Below are positions 31,361 to 41,500 of a stretch of DNA of 64,000 nucleotides, piece after piece. Within the stretch, counting starts at the first letter, position 1; every line of letters begins with the position of its first letter. A program made the position numbers and the translations under genes. The stretch covers positions 1-64,000 of the forward strand of contig CAJUAH010000025.1 in the NCBI GenBank assembly GCA_910584375.1, written 5' to 3'. The notes under the pieces are model-generated. The model was not told the origin of the DNA. It saw only the letters and a list, made by a program, of their open reading frames with translations, and searched no databases. This DNA comes from an uncultured Acetatifactor sp. GTDB taxonomy: Bacteria; Bacillota; Clostridia; Lachnospirales; Lachnospiraceae.

Positions 31361-33394
31361 ATGCGGGGACGAATCACGGCGGCAGCCATTCTGTTTCTGT
31401 GCATGGTCGGACTGCTGGCGGGCATGATCACACGCACGGTATACGCACAGGAGAGCTCGGCGAACAATGCGCTCAGCGGCGAGGTATTCCTGCTCAGACA
31501 GGACGGCGACAACTATGTGATGCAGGTGACTGTGAAAAACGCCGGGGCGGATTTTTACGGCACGGTGCAGGTGATATTTCAGGGTACCTATAAGGTGGGT
31601 AATTGTGCCTATAATACGGAGATTACCCTCCCGGCCCAGGGGGAAAAACAGTATACGCTCACGATTCCCGAGAGGGCTGTGGACGCCACAGCCGGAGCAT
31701 GTATTCTGAATTTTCTGGATGGGAAGGGCAATACGGTGCAGAGCATTGCGGTGAAGAATCTGCTGCTTGGGTTTGCCACGGGGGTCTCCGTGGGTATTTT
31801 GTCCGATGACTACGCGGGGCTTACTTATCTGGACGCCGGGGGGACGGGTATCTATTTTCAGGGAGACTCCACCCCCCTGAACCTGATCCGCCTGGACCGG
31901 GACAGTCTGAGCGGATACCTGGACGGGCTTTACTTTTTGGTCATCGATCAGTTCAATGTATCGGCGCTGGCCCAGGAGGACATCGAGGCCCTGGAGCAGT
32001 GGGTGCGGGACGGCGGCTGGCTCATCATCGGCACCGGAGCCTATGCCGAGCAGACGCTCTCGGGATTTGACCCGGCTTTTCTGGATCTCGCCGCGCTGGA
32101 GATCTCCCAGCCGGGGGAGGACAATATACTTTTGGAAAACAGCCGCCAGTACGGTTATTATTATTCCTATACGGATTCGGAGGTCGATTTTTCCCAGATG
32201 ACCGTAGCCCGGCTGGGGGACGCGCTGTCCAAGAACAGTTACCGCGAGAGCTCGGAAAATCCCGCCGTCTACACGGCCGTTGGAAAAGGGGCGGTGGCGG
32301 TCTATTGCTGTTCTCTCGGGGACACGCAGATGGGGAAACTGACTGACAACACGGTTCTGTATATGTTTGAGGAGCTTATGTATCAGGCGCAGAACTACGG
32401 CTCTTATAACATTTATTCCGACATGGACGCTGTGGGACAGCGGGCGCTGGCGTATATGGCAAACAGAGATTCCGGCGTGGATTTTTCACTGCTGCGTCTG
32501 CTGATTGGAGTCTATGTGGTGTTGGCGGGGCCGATTCTGTATCTGGTTCTGCGGAAATGTAAAAAGAGCGAGTGGTACTGGGTGGGTGTGCCCGCCCTGG
32601 GTATGCTGTTTATCGCAGGAGTCTTCGTGTTGGGAATGAATGCCCGGGTAAGCGAAACCAGGGTATATTCTGTCACGGCCCAAAAGGCGGACGAGGACTG
32701 GAAGGACACATATTTTCTGGCCTATCATTCGGGGGTAAAGCCCTGGAGCCTGCCGCTGGCGGAAGAGTACGAGATAGCCGGTCCGGGCTGGAACGGCTAT
32801 GACGGCAAGTATATGAATAATACCGGAGAGTATTTTTATACCGTGGATTATGACAGCGAAGGAATGCATGTGGGAGCAAAGCCCCGGGAGAATTTTGAGA
32901 ACGGATTTTTCTACGCGCGCGGACGCGCGGAGAGCAGAGGAACGCTCACAGGCTCCCATATCAAGGAGTTTGCCGACGCGGGAGGCAGCATCATCGGCTC
33001 CGTTACCAACGGAACCGACTGCGACCTGACCTATATGGCTGTCTGGCGGGGGACGGATCTCATGATATTTAAAGATGTGAAGGCGGGAGAGACTCTGGAT
33101 CTGCCGCAGGCGGAGCGGGACGGCAGATGTATATACCAGAGCAGGAACATGGAGGACGTGGGGGATTTGCTGTTATACGGCGGGATCGGCATGTCCTATT
33201 ATGGGAACGCTCAGTTTGAGGAGGAGGATATGGAGGCGTTTCTCATCGGATTGGGTATGGCCAGACAGGCGGCTCCGGAGATGGGACAGGCCGTGATCGC
33301 GGGCCTGATCGAAGAGCGCGGCCGGGTGTCTGCGGGTAAATGTAAGGAGACCTCCTATCAATGCCTGTACGGCTACGCGGAAACGGAGGTGTAA
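31361..33394 (+). CDS. Exported membrane protein at the head of the ABC/MoxR operon
   Basis: A 677-residue protein from ATG 31361 (GGAAGGGAGAGAGAT upstream); the in-frame start at 31214 lies in the leader. Signal peptide at residues 1-29 (cleaved near VYA-QES). The extracellular part is beta-rich, with a GATase-like segment VIDQFNVSALAQEDIEALEQ around 200-230. Two membrane helices lie near 379-398 and 406-427. Its place before ABC-2 genes suggests a partner of that exporter. Family not recognised beyond a DUF4350-like look. Confidence 0.75.
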   Translation: MRGRITAAAILFLCMVGLLAGMITRTVYAQESSANNALSGEVFLLRQDGDNYVMQVTVKNAGADFYGTVQVIFQGTYKVGNCAYNTEITLPAQGEKQYTLTIPERAVDATAGACILNFLDGKGNTVQSIAVKNLLLGFATGVSVGILSDDYAGLTYLDAGGTGIYFQGDSTPLNLIRLDRDSLSGYLDGLYFLVIDQFNVSALAQEDIEALEQWVRDGGWLIIGTGAYAEQTLSGFDPAFLDLAALEISQPGEDNILLENSRQYGYYYSYTDSEVDFSQMTVARLGDALSKNSYRESSENPAVYTAVGKGAVAVYCCSLGDTQMGKLTDNTVLYMFEELMYQAQNYGSYNIYSDMDAVGQRALAYMANRDSGVDFSLLRLLIGVYVVLAGPILYLVLRKCKKSEWYWVGVPALGMLFIAGVFVLGMNARVSETRVYSVTAQKADEDWKDTYFLAYHSGVKPWSLPLAEEYEIAGPGWNGYDGKYMNNTGEYFYTVDYDSEGMHVGAKPRENFENGFFYARGRAESRGTLTGSHIKEFADAGGSIIGSVTNGTDCDLTYMAVWRGTDLMIFKDVKAGETLDLPQAERDGRCIYQSRNMEDVGDLLLYGGIGMSYYGNAQFEEEDMEAFLIGLGMARQAAPEMGQAVIAGLIEERGRVSAGKCKETSYQCLYGYAETEV

Positions 33395-33398
33395 CAGG

Positions 33399-34316
33399 AT
33401 GCTGCAGATCGATCATTTGTATAAAAGCTACGGCAAATTTCAGGCGGTGAGCAATCTGACGCTCCATATACCTCAGGGGGATCTCTTCGGTTTTGTAGGG
33501 CCCAACGGCGCGGGTAAGACCACCACCATCCGCATGGTGTGCGGCCTGCTGCTCCCGGACAGGGGAAATATCGCCATCAACGGGATGGACGCGCTGACAC
33601 AGCGGAAGGAGATCAAAAAACAGATCGGGTATGTGCCGGATTTCTTTGGGGTGTACGACAATCTGAAAGTGCGGGAATATATGGATTTCTACGGTTCCAT
33701 GTACCGCATGGGTTCCAGGGAGATCGAGCGGGTATCGGACGATCTGTTGGAGCTGGTGAACCTCTCCGACAAGAAGGAGGCCTATGTGGATACGCTTTCC
33801 AGGGGGATGAAACAGCGGCTGTGCGTGGCCCGGGCGCTGATCCACAATCCGGCGCTGCTCGTTCTGGATGAGCCCAATTCCGGGCTGGATCCCCGGGCGA
33901 GGGTGGAGATGAAGGAGCTGCTGCAGAATCTGAGGAGCATGGGGAAGACCATAGTAATCAGCTCCCATATCCTCTCGGAGCTGTCGGAGATGTGCAACAG
34001 CATCGGGATCATGAACCACGGGAATCTGGTAGCGGCGGGACGCATCGAGGATGTGATGGAGGGCGTATTTGGCAACAATCAGCTGATCGTCACGCTGGAG
34101 GAGGGCCGTGAGACAGCGATGCGCGTTGTAAATGAACATGCGGGTATAAAGGTGGATTCCGTGGGAGAGCATGAGCTGAGACTGTCCCATAATATGACGA
34201 AACAGGAGATCGCGAAACTGATAGGAACCATGATCGCCGAAGGGGTGGTGGTGACGGGTTTCCACAAGCAGGAGGGAGACCTGGAGACCCTGTTTATGCG
34301 AGTGACCGCAGGCTGA
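33399..34316 (+). CDS. ABC-2 type transporter ATPase
   Basis: A 305-residue ATP-binding subunit. Walker A is GPNGAGKTT (residues 34-42), the signature is LSRGMKQR, and Walker B is LLVLDEPNSGLDP. The C-terminal domain extends past the ATPase core, as in DrrA/CcmA-type export ATPases. It pairs with the permease encoded 13 bases downstream to export a lipid, peptide or polysaccharide. RBS GGAGGTGTAACAGG. Confidence 0.92.
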   Translation: MLQIDHLYKSYGKFQAVSNLTLHIPQGDLFGFVGPNGAGKTTTIRMVCGLLLPDRGNIAINGMDALTQRKEIKKQIGYVPDFFGVYDNLKVREYMDFYGSMYRMGSREIERVSDDLLELVNLSDKKEAYVDTLSRGMKQRLCVARALIHNPALLVLDEPNSGLDPRARVEMKELLQNLRSMGKTIVISSHILSELSEMCNSIGIMNHGNLVAAGRIEDVMEGVFGNNQLIVTLEEGRETAMRVVNEHAGIKVDSVGEHELRLSHNMTKQEIAKLIGTMIAEGVVVTGFHKQEGDLETLFMRVTAG

Positions 34317-34329
34317 GGAGGACAGGAAG

Positions 34330-35247
34330 ATGTATTTGAACCCAATCGTAAAAAAGGACGTAAAAGTGCAGTCGCGCAGTATGAAGATATGCTGGGGCGT
34401 ATTTGCCTATGAACTGATACTGGCGCTGGTTTTTTTCCTGGCAATGACCGTTATTCAGGGCAACAGCCGCTATTCCACCGGCAATATCTACAGCGCCATG
34501 GTGTGGCTCTATCCGATTCTGGCGGTGACGCAGCTGGTCATCCTGGGAATTCTGGTGCCTATCAGAACCGCGTCTTCCATCTCAGGGGAGAAGGAACGAC
34601 AGACCTTTGATATCATGATGACTACCAGCATGTCCCCTTTTTCGGTCATAATGGGGAAAGTTATGACCGCGGTGGTGCAGAGCATGTTCTATGTTGTGGC
34701 CAGTATGCCGATTATGGCTCTGCCCTTTATCATCGGCGGGATGTCCTGGGCCTATCTGTTCCTGTTTCTGGGGATCGCGCTCCTGGTGGCGTTTTTTTCC
34801 GCCAGCATCGGCATACTGTGTTCCTCTCTGTGCAAAAAGAGTGTCGGCGCGGTGAACATGTCTTATGTATTCTATCTTATATTCTTTTTGGGAACCGTGA
34901 TACCGCCTGTCGTGTACAGTGTCATCCATGACAACATGCGCTATAATCTGGGATATGTGCCGCAGGTGTATGAGACGTTCGGCCCCAATGTCTATCTGTC
35001 CCTACTGCTCAATCCGGCGGTGTATCTGATAGAGTATTTCACGGGTATCATGGCGGGGGAATCGCTGATAAAGAACGGCTTTTATGATATAAACGCCATA
35101 TCCACGAAAGGCCCCATCAAGCTGGCGGCGTCGGGAAACTGGTGGATGATCCTCTCCACAGTTCTGTTTATCGGGGTATCCCTGCTGTTTCTGTGGATCG
35201 CCTCCAGACGGATCGATCCCATCAAAGGACGGAGAAAAAAGAGGTAA
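34330..35247 (+). CDS. ABC-2 type transporter permease
   Basis: A 305-residue integral membrane protein with about six hydrophobic segments (for example residues 19-43, 55-80, 115-140, 143-165, 175-200, 275-295) and no nucleotide-binding motif. The contextual ATPase is encoded immediately upstream. This is the gliding-associated/ABC-2 export permease layout that recurs next to MoxR-VWA operons. The substrate is unknown. Confidence 0.85.
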   Translation: MYLNPIVKKDVKVQSRSMKICWGVFAYELILALVFFLAMTVIQGNSRYSTGNIYSAMVWLYPILAVTQLVILGILVPIRTASSISGEKERQTFDIMMTTSMSPFSVIMGKVMTAVVQSMFYVVASMPIMALPFIIGGMSWAYLFLFLGIALLVAFFSASIGILCSSLCKKSVGAVNMSYVFYLIFFLGTVIPPVVYSVIHDNMRYNLGYVPQVYETFGPNVYLSLLLNPAVYLIEYFTGIMAGESLIKNGFYDINAISTKGPIKLAASGNWWMILSTVLFIGVSLLFLWIASRRIDPIKGRRKKR

Positions 35248-35249
35248 CT

Positions 35250-36722
35250 ATGGATATCAGGAAAGCTCTCACAGAACAGATCAGAAGATGCAGAAACAGA
35301 ATGAATCTGGCCAGAGTCATTGACTGTGGGGTACTGTTCGCGGCGGCGGGGGGCGTGGCCGGTATGTTCTGCGAACTGTTTTCCCTTCTGTGGCCATTTT
35401 ATCATGTGCATTTAGCGGCGGGCCTGTGTTTCGCGGTGGGCCTGCTGGCCGGGATCGTCTATGCCCTGTATCGGCGCGCGGACATGCGTCAGGCCGCCAG
35501 ACGGCTGGATTCTTTTGGCCTGGAGGAGCGCATGATCACCGCTTACGAATGGATGGACAGGGGGGATAAGACGGGAGAGATATTTGCCGAACCCCAGAGA
35601 CAGGACGCCTGGGCCTGCTATGAGCGGCTGCGCCATCGGATCAAAATCCCCCTCTGCCCGGATAAAAGACATGTGCTGGCGCTGATTCTGTCGGCGCTGC
35701 TGGTGGCAGCGTTGGGGATTGTGCCCTCCTCCGTGAGGGAGCGGGCGCAGACGCGCCATCAGGTGCAGGAGCAGGTGAAAAAAGAGGTGAAAGAGCTGGA
35801 GGAGTTTGTGGACGCGCTGGAGGGGGTGGATATGGACAGTCTGACCCCGGAGCAGAGAGAGCGGCTACGGGAGATCACGGAGGCCATGCGGCGCTCCGGG
35901 GAGGAGCTGCGGGGAGCGGAAAGCTGGGAGAGCCTGGGCGCTGCAGCGGAGCGGCTCGACTATAAATACGGACAGGCACAGCAGAGTCTGGAGCAACTGG
36001 CGGCGCAGCTGGCGGATCCGCGGGCGGCGGGCTTGGCTACGGCTCAGGCGCTGGCCAGGGCGGCGAACCCGGACGGAGTGGGACAGGTGTCCCCGCAGGC
36101 TGCCGTATCTCCGGGGCAGAGCGGAAACGGTTCGCCGGGCAGCGGAGACGGGGCGGGCCAGCAGGGCAGCGGAGACGGCACAGGCCAGCAGAATAACGGA
36201 GGCGGCACAGGCCAGCAGGGCAGCGGAGACGGCACAGGCCAGCAGAATAACGGAGACGGAACGGGTCAGCAGGGCAGCGGAGACGGCACGGGTCAGCAGG
36301 GCAGCGGAGGCGGCACAGGCCAACAGGGCAGCGGAGACGGAACGGGCCAGCAGGGCAGCGGAGGCGGCTCGGGAGACGGCACAGGAAACGGTGACGGTAC
36401 AGGACAGGGCAGTAGCGCAGGGCAGGGAAACAGCGGCAGCGGAGGCGGCCGTGGAACAGGCAGCAGCAACGCGGCTCACGACTATGTCAGCATTCCCAAT
36501 GCGGTGGGGGACGATCCTTCCCTGACCGGCAATAAATACGGGGATGATCATTCCGATTACATCCGCCAGCAGAACGGTCTTGCCTGGGAGGGAGAACATG
36601 TGGACTACAATTCCGTGATCGGGCAGTACACGGACAGCGCTTATGAGGGGATCGTGAGCGGCAGATATCCCGCCGGCATGGAGTCGGTGATACGGGATTA
36701 CTTTGAAAATCTGAACAAATGA
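35250..36722 (+). CDS. Membrane protein with Gly/Gln-rich tandem repeats
   Basis: A 490-residue protein. ATG 35250 follows AAAGAGGTAACT; an upstream in-frame start at 35142 lies inside the permease gene. Residues 18-70 and 150-170 contain membrane helices; 185-260 is a charged coiled coil. Residues 297-368 are eight tandem copies of a 9-residue unit (GSGDGTGQQ and variants). The C-terminus (SVIGQYTDSAYEGIVSGRYP) is conserved-looking and acidic. Role in the MoxR operon unknown; the repeat suggests a flexible linker. Confidence 0.8.
   Translation: MDIRKALTEQIRRCRNRMNLARVIDCGVLFAAAGGVAGMFCELFSLLWPFYHVHLAAGLCFAVGLLAGIVYALYRRADMRQAARRLDSFGLEERMITAYEWMDRGDKTGEIFAEPQRQDAWACYERLRHRIKIPLCPDKRHVLALILSALLVAALGIVPSSVRERAQTRHQVQEQVKKEVKELEEFVDALEGVDMDSLTPEQRERLREITEAMRRSGEELRGAESWESLGAAAERLDYKYGQAQQSLEQLAAQLADPRAAGLATAQALARAANPDGVGQVSPQAAVSPGQSGNGSPGSGDGAGQQGSGDGTGQQNNGGGTGQQGSGDGTGQQNNGDGTGQQGSGDGTGQQGSGGGTGQQGSGDGTGQQGSGGGSGDGTGNGDGTGQGSSAGQGNSGSGGGRGTGSSNAAHDYVSIPNAVGDDPSLTGNKYGDDHSDYIRQQNGLAWEGEHVDYNSVIGQYTDSAYEGIVSGRYPAGMESVIRDYFENLNK
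36138..36353 (+). repeat. 27-bp in-frame minisatellite, eight units
   Basis: Eight tandem 27-base units encode GSGDGTGQQ and variants (NNGGGTGQQ, NNGDGTGQQ, GSGGGTGQQ). Units are near-identical at the DNA level, so copy number may vary by slippage without shifting the frame. Confidence 0.9.
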
Positions 36723-36771
36723 TCGGCCGCGCAGGCGGAGATTCGGGCGAACAGCCAGCAAGGAGAATGCG

Positions 36772-37728
36772 ATGTCAGAGATTGAGATTTATCAACAGAA
36801 GATCATGGAGTGCGAGCAGGAGATCGGCAAGGGGATCATCGGGCAGAGAGATATCATCCGCCAGGTCATGCTGGTCATGCTCTCCGGCGGAAACGTGCTG
36901 CTGGAGGGTATGCCGGGCCTGGGCAAGACCATGCTGGTGCGCACCGTCGGGCAGGTGTTCAGACTGTCCTTCAAGCGCATACAGTTTACGCCGGATCTGA
37001 TGCCCAGCGACGTGACAGGCACCAATATCATGGTGAAGGAGGAGGGAAACAGCAGTTTCCGGTTTGAGAGAGGCCCGATCTTTGCCAATCTGGTGCTGGC
37101 GGACGAGATCAACCGGGCCACGCCCAAGACCCAGTCCGCCCTGCTGGAAGCCATGCAGGAACATACGGTGACAGTGGGCAATGAGAGCCATCTGCTGGAG
37201 GAACCCTTTATGGTGCTGGCCACCCAGAACCCCATCGAACAGGAGGGAACCTATCCGCTGCCGGAGGCGCAGCTGGACCGCTTTATGTTCAAGGTGCTGG
37301 TCAGGTTCCCCGACAAGGAGGAGCTGCGGGGGATCGTGGGGCTTACGGAGGGGCACGGGGCTCCCGAGATCCGCGGGCTTATGGATGGGGAGGAGCTGAT
37401 GGCGGCCAGAAGGCTTATAGCCCGTATCCCCATTGCGGAAGCCGTTATGAATTATATACTGGAACTGGTCATGGCTACCCATGAACCGAACCCGTATATT
37501 CGGGAGGGGGCAAGTCCCAGAGCCGCCCAGGCGATGATCCGCGCGTCCCGGGCCAGAGCTTTTATGGAGGGACGACTGAACGTCTCCTTTGAGGACGTGC
37601 AGAGCGTAGCCTATCCGGTGCTGCGTCACCGATTGATACTGAGTTTTGACGCCATATCCGAGGGGATAACGGAAGATGCGGTGATCCGGCAGATCATTGA
37701 CGCCAGGGAAAAGAGTATGTATGCTTGA
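36772..37728 (+). CDS. MoxR-family AAA+ ATPase
   Basis: A 318-residue AAA+ ATPase. Walker A is GMPGLGKT near residues 45-52, Walker B with sensor is LVLADEINRATPKTQSALLE, and the family TQNPIEQEGTYPLPEAQLDR motif is intact. MoxR ATPases act as chaperones for VWA-domain proteins, which fits the DUF58 and triple-VWA genes just downstream. ATG 36772 after AAGGAGAATGCG. Overlaps the DUF58 gene by 8 bases. Confidence 0.92.
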   Translation: MSEIEIYQQKIMECEQEIGKGIIGQRDIIRQVMLVMLSGGNVLLEGMPGLGKTMLVRTVGQVFRLSFKRIQFTPDLMPSDVTGTNIMVKEEGNSSFRFERGPIFANLVLADEINRATPKTQSALLEAMQEHTVTVGNESHLLEEPFMVLATQNPIEQEGTYPLPEAQLDRFMFKVLVRFPDKEELRGIVGLTEGHGAPEIRGLMDGEELMAARRLIARIPIAEAVMNYILELVMATHEPNPYIREGASPRAAQAMIRASRARAFMEGRLNVSFEDVQSVAYPVLRHRLILSFDAISEGITEDAVIRQIIDAREKSMYA

Positions 37729-38596
37729 CAGACATTTTTTTGATACGCTGTCCAGATTCAGGCTGCGGATGGGGCACAAGAGCGATCTGAACATGTCCGG
37801 CAACCGCAAGTCCTCGCAAAAGGGTATGTCCGCGGAGTTTTCTGATTTTCGGGAGTATATGCCGGGGGACGATCTGCGCCGTATGGACTGGAACGTGTAC
37901 GCCAGACTGGACAAATTGTATATCCGGGAGTATATGGAGGAAAAGGAGGCTGTGGTATCGGTTCTGATCGATACCAGCGCCTCCATGGATTATGGCGCTC
38001 ACAGCAAGGCGGAGCTGGCCCGGGATCTGGCGGCGGTGGCGTCTTATCTGGCTCTGTACAATATGGACAGGCTCAGACTTTACGATATGAGAGATATGAG
38101 CCGGGAGCTTGCGGTCAGCGGAGGCCGCAACGCTTTTCCCAAGGTGCTGCGCTGGCTGGAACGGCTTGACTTTTCCGGGGAGGTGGATATGCTTGCCGCC
38201 GCCGGGAAGATGCGGCTGCGCGGGCCGGGCGTGACGGTGCTGATCAGCGATTTTCTCCATGAGGACATGCTGGGTGAAAACGGCGGCTATGAAAAGCTGC
38301 TGCAGTACCTTCAGTATTGCAGACAGCGTCCGGTGGTGCTGCACACCCTGGCCTCGGAGGAATTGGAGATTCCGCTGGAGGGGGCGCTCAACCTGATCGA
38401 CGCGGAGAGCCGGTCCCAACTGCGGCTGACGGTGGATGCCAGAGCGATAGACAGTTACAGGCGGGAGTTGAAACGCCTGACGGAGAGGATGAAAAAAGGC
38501 TGCGCGGGGGGCAGAGGAACCTATGTGCTCTGCGACACAGGAAGGGACAGGAACCAGCTTGTGTTCCGGGATCTGAGGGTGATCTATGATATTTGA
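37721..38596 (+). CDS. DUF58 / VWA-like protein
   Basis: A 291-residue protein. The start is ATG 37721, in the end of the MoxR gene; the in-frame ATG 37697 is far into it. Contains REYMPGDDLRRMDWNVYARL, the DUF58 signature, then a VWA-like DTSASMD MIDAS segment. DUF58 proteins sit next to MoxR and VWA genes in this type of operon and are thought to form a complex. No signal peptide. Confidence 0.9.
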   Translation: MLDRHFFDTLSRFRLRMGHKSDLNMSGNRKSSQKGMSAEFSDFREYMPGDDLRRMDWNVYARLDKLYIREYMEEKEAVVSVLIDTSASMDYGAHSKAELARDLAAVASYLALYNMDRLRLYDMRDMSRELAVSGGRNAFPKVLRWLERLDFSGEVDMLAAAGKMRLRGPGVTVLISDFLHEDMLGENGGYEKLLQYLQYCRQRPVVLHTLASEELEIPLEGALNLIDAESRSQLRLTVDARAIDSYRRELKRLTERMKKGCAGGRGTYVLCDTGRDRNQLVFRDLRVIYDI

Positions 38597-41500
38597 GAGT
38601 TTGTGGCCGTTGGCGCTGCTGCTGGCAGTTCCGGTGGTGATCATTTTTTATCTGTTAAAGCCCAGGGGGAAGGATCACAGAATATCCTCCATATTGTTGT
38701 GGGAAAAAATGTTCAAAAACCAGCAGGCTAAGACCTTTCTGGAAAAATTCATCCACAATATACTGATGTATCTCCAGATTCTGATGATTCTGTTTCTGGT
38801 GCTGGCGCTGATGTCGCCGTATATACACAGGCCGGGGACGGGCAGGGGCAATATGATTCTGGTGCTGGATACCAGCGGCAGCATGCAGCATGACACGGGA
38901 GAGGGCAGAACGCGCCTGGAGGAGGCGGTGGAGCGGGCCAGGAACCTGGTGGCGTCCTCGGAGGGGACGGCATTTTCCATTGTCGCCAGCGACTGTATGG
39001 GGACGGAGCTGCTGGCCGTGGGCGTGCGGGACAGACAGAGCCTGTACAGTGTGCTGGACCGGGTGGAATGCAGCGACGGCCCTCAGGATCTGCGGGGGGC
39101 GGAGAGCGTTGTGGAGACTCTGCGCACGGCACAGACGGAGCGGGGGGAGCAGAGCGCCCCGGCGGAGGTGATCGTGTTCACCGACGGCAACGGCGCCCAG
39201 GAGGCCATGAGCTTTGCCGCTTATTTTGATGCCCGGGTGCTGGTGATGGGGGATGCGGTGAGCAATGTCGCAAACAATTTCCTGACTTATACGGAGAATG
39301 CGGAGACGGCAGGTGACGGAGAGAACGGCGCGTCCGATCCAGGGGATGTATCCATAGTGTGCGCGTCCAGCCTCACCAATTACAGCGAGGCGGAGGCATC
39401 TCTGGAGGTCAGCCTGTACGACGGCAACGATCTGCGGGAGATCCGGCAGGTGACACTGGAGGCGGGGGAGACGACGCTGCTGTTTTTTGCTCCGTTTGTG
39501 TGGCAGGGGGAGCCGCTGCGCAGTGAGATCGGCTCAGTGCGTTTTGCGGGAACCCGGTCCGGAGACTCTCTGGCCGGGGATAATATCGCTTATGCGGTGG
39601 CCGGGAAGGCCGACAGGATACAGGCGGTGCTGATCGGACAGGGAAACACTTATATTGAGAAAGCATATCAGGCGGCCACGGGCATGAGCCTGACCAAAGC
39701 AAGCAGCGATACGGCTCTTGCGGAGGACGACGGCAGTGTGCGTGTCTATGATGCTGACGTCTCTGCCGGTCAGTCGGACGCTTGCAGGCTGGTATTTGCG
39801 GATACCGAAAATGCCGTCGGCACGGCGGAGCGGGTTATGCTCACCGTTACAAACTGTGATCTGACGGAGGGGATATCCTCTTTTTCGGTGGGCGTCAATG
39901 AGACAAAGGTGTATGATGTACCCCAGTGGGGCGTGGGATTTCTCTGGGCCGGGGAACAGTGCGCGGGTTATTATGGTGAACAGGACGGCGTAAAGACCGT
40001 GGTGGTGGGATTTGATATCCGGGAATCCGATTTTCCCCTGAGGGCGGAGTTCCCCATTTTTATCTCCAATGCCATCCACTATCTGGGAGATACCTCTCTT
40101 CTGGCGAACAATGTCTATCGGGCGGGAGAGCGGGTGGTCTTTCATCCCCAGGCGGATATCGATGTGAATACGCTGGAGGCGCAGACCCGTAAGGCGGGGC
40201 TTTATGAGGTGCAGGCAGGAGACATACTGGAGAGATATGTGGTACGTTTTGATACAGGCAGCCAGTCCGACGGACGGCTGCCTGCGGAGGGAACGCCGGA
40301 GCAAAGCAGCCAGGGCGATCACATGGTGAAAAGGCAGCTCAGAAATGTTTTGCTGGTGGCGCTGCTGCTGCTTTTGGCGCTGGAATGGCTGCTGTATGTG
40401 CGGCAGACGCGCAGCCGCAGCAGGTTTTATCTGGCGGTGCGGCTGGTGTGCGCGGCGCTGTTGCTGCTGGCGCTGTGCGGTGTGTCGGTGAGCAGGCGCA
40501 GCGGCGTCAATACCACGGTTTTTCTGGTGGATATATCAGACAGCAACGGGCAGAACCTGGAGGAGATGGAGAGCTATCTGCACAGGCAGCTCGGAGCCAT
40601 GCCCCGGGACAACCAATACGGTATTGTCACCTTTGGCAAGAATTCTCTGGTGGATCAGTTCCTGACCGGGGAGGATCATTTCTCCGGGATCATGTCCATG
40701 CCGGACAGGACAGCCACCGATATGGAGGAGGCGGTGTCCAGAGCGCTGGCCATGCTCCCGGCTCAGGGTGCGGGGAGGCTGGTCATTCTCACCGACGGCA
40801 GGGAGACCCGGGGGGATCTGACCAACATGGCGTCGGCCCTGGCCGCCGGGCAGGTGGAAGTGCTGGCGCTGCTCTATGAACCGGAGACAGGACCGGACGC
40901 CTATGTGGAGGAGGTAAAGCTGCCCGGCTATCTGCACCAGGGGGACGCCTATTCCATGACCGTGACGGTACAGAGCAATTATGAGACGGATGCCCAGCTA
41001 CAGATCTGGGCGGGCAGTATGCAGACTGCCGCCTATTCCGTCCACCTGACAAGGGGTACCAACCGTTTTCAGTTCAGGCAGGAGGTCACGGGGGAAAACG
41101 CGGAGAGTTTTGAGGCCAGAGTGGTGGCGCCGGGGGACGTCTGCGGTGAGAATGACAGTTATCATGCCTATGCGGCGGTGGACTCGGCCCCCAGGGTGCT
41201 GGTGGTATCCGGTCCGGGCGAGGACAGCGGCGAGTATGAAAAGCTGCTGCGCAGCGCCAACTGCGATTACGGCGTGGTATCTGCGTTCAACGCGCCGAAG
41301 ACGCTGGAGGCCATGCTGGAATACAAGAGCATTGTGCTGGAGAATGTGTATCTGGCGGATCTGCCGGATGGCTTTCTGGACAATATTGAGACTTACGTGG
41401 GGGAGTACGGCTGCGGACTGATCTGTTGTGGCGGAGACGAGAGCTATGCCCTGGGAGGCTACCGGGAGAGCGTGCTGGAAACCCTGCTCCCGGTGGATAT

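Noticed and set aside
36138..36353. Tandem repeats that could be mistaken for a CRISPR array
   Set aside because: Units are contiguous with no spacers and keep one open reading frame; they encode a 9-residue repeat.
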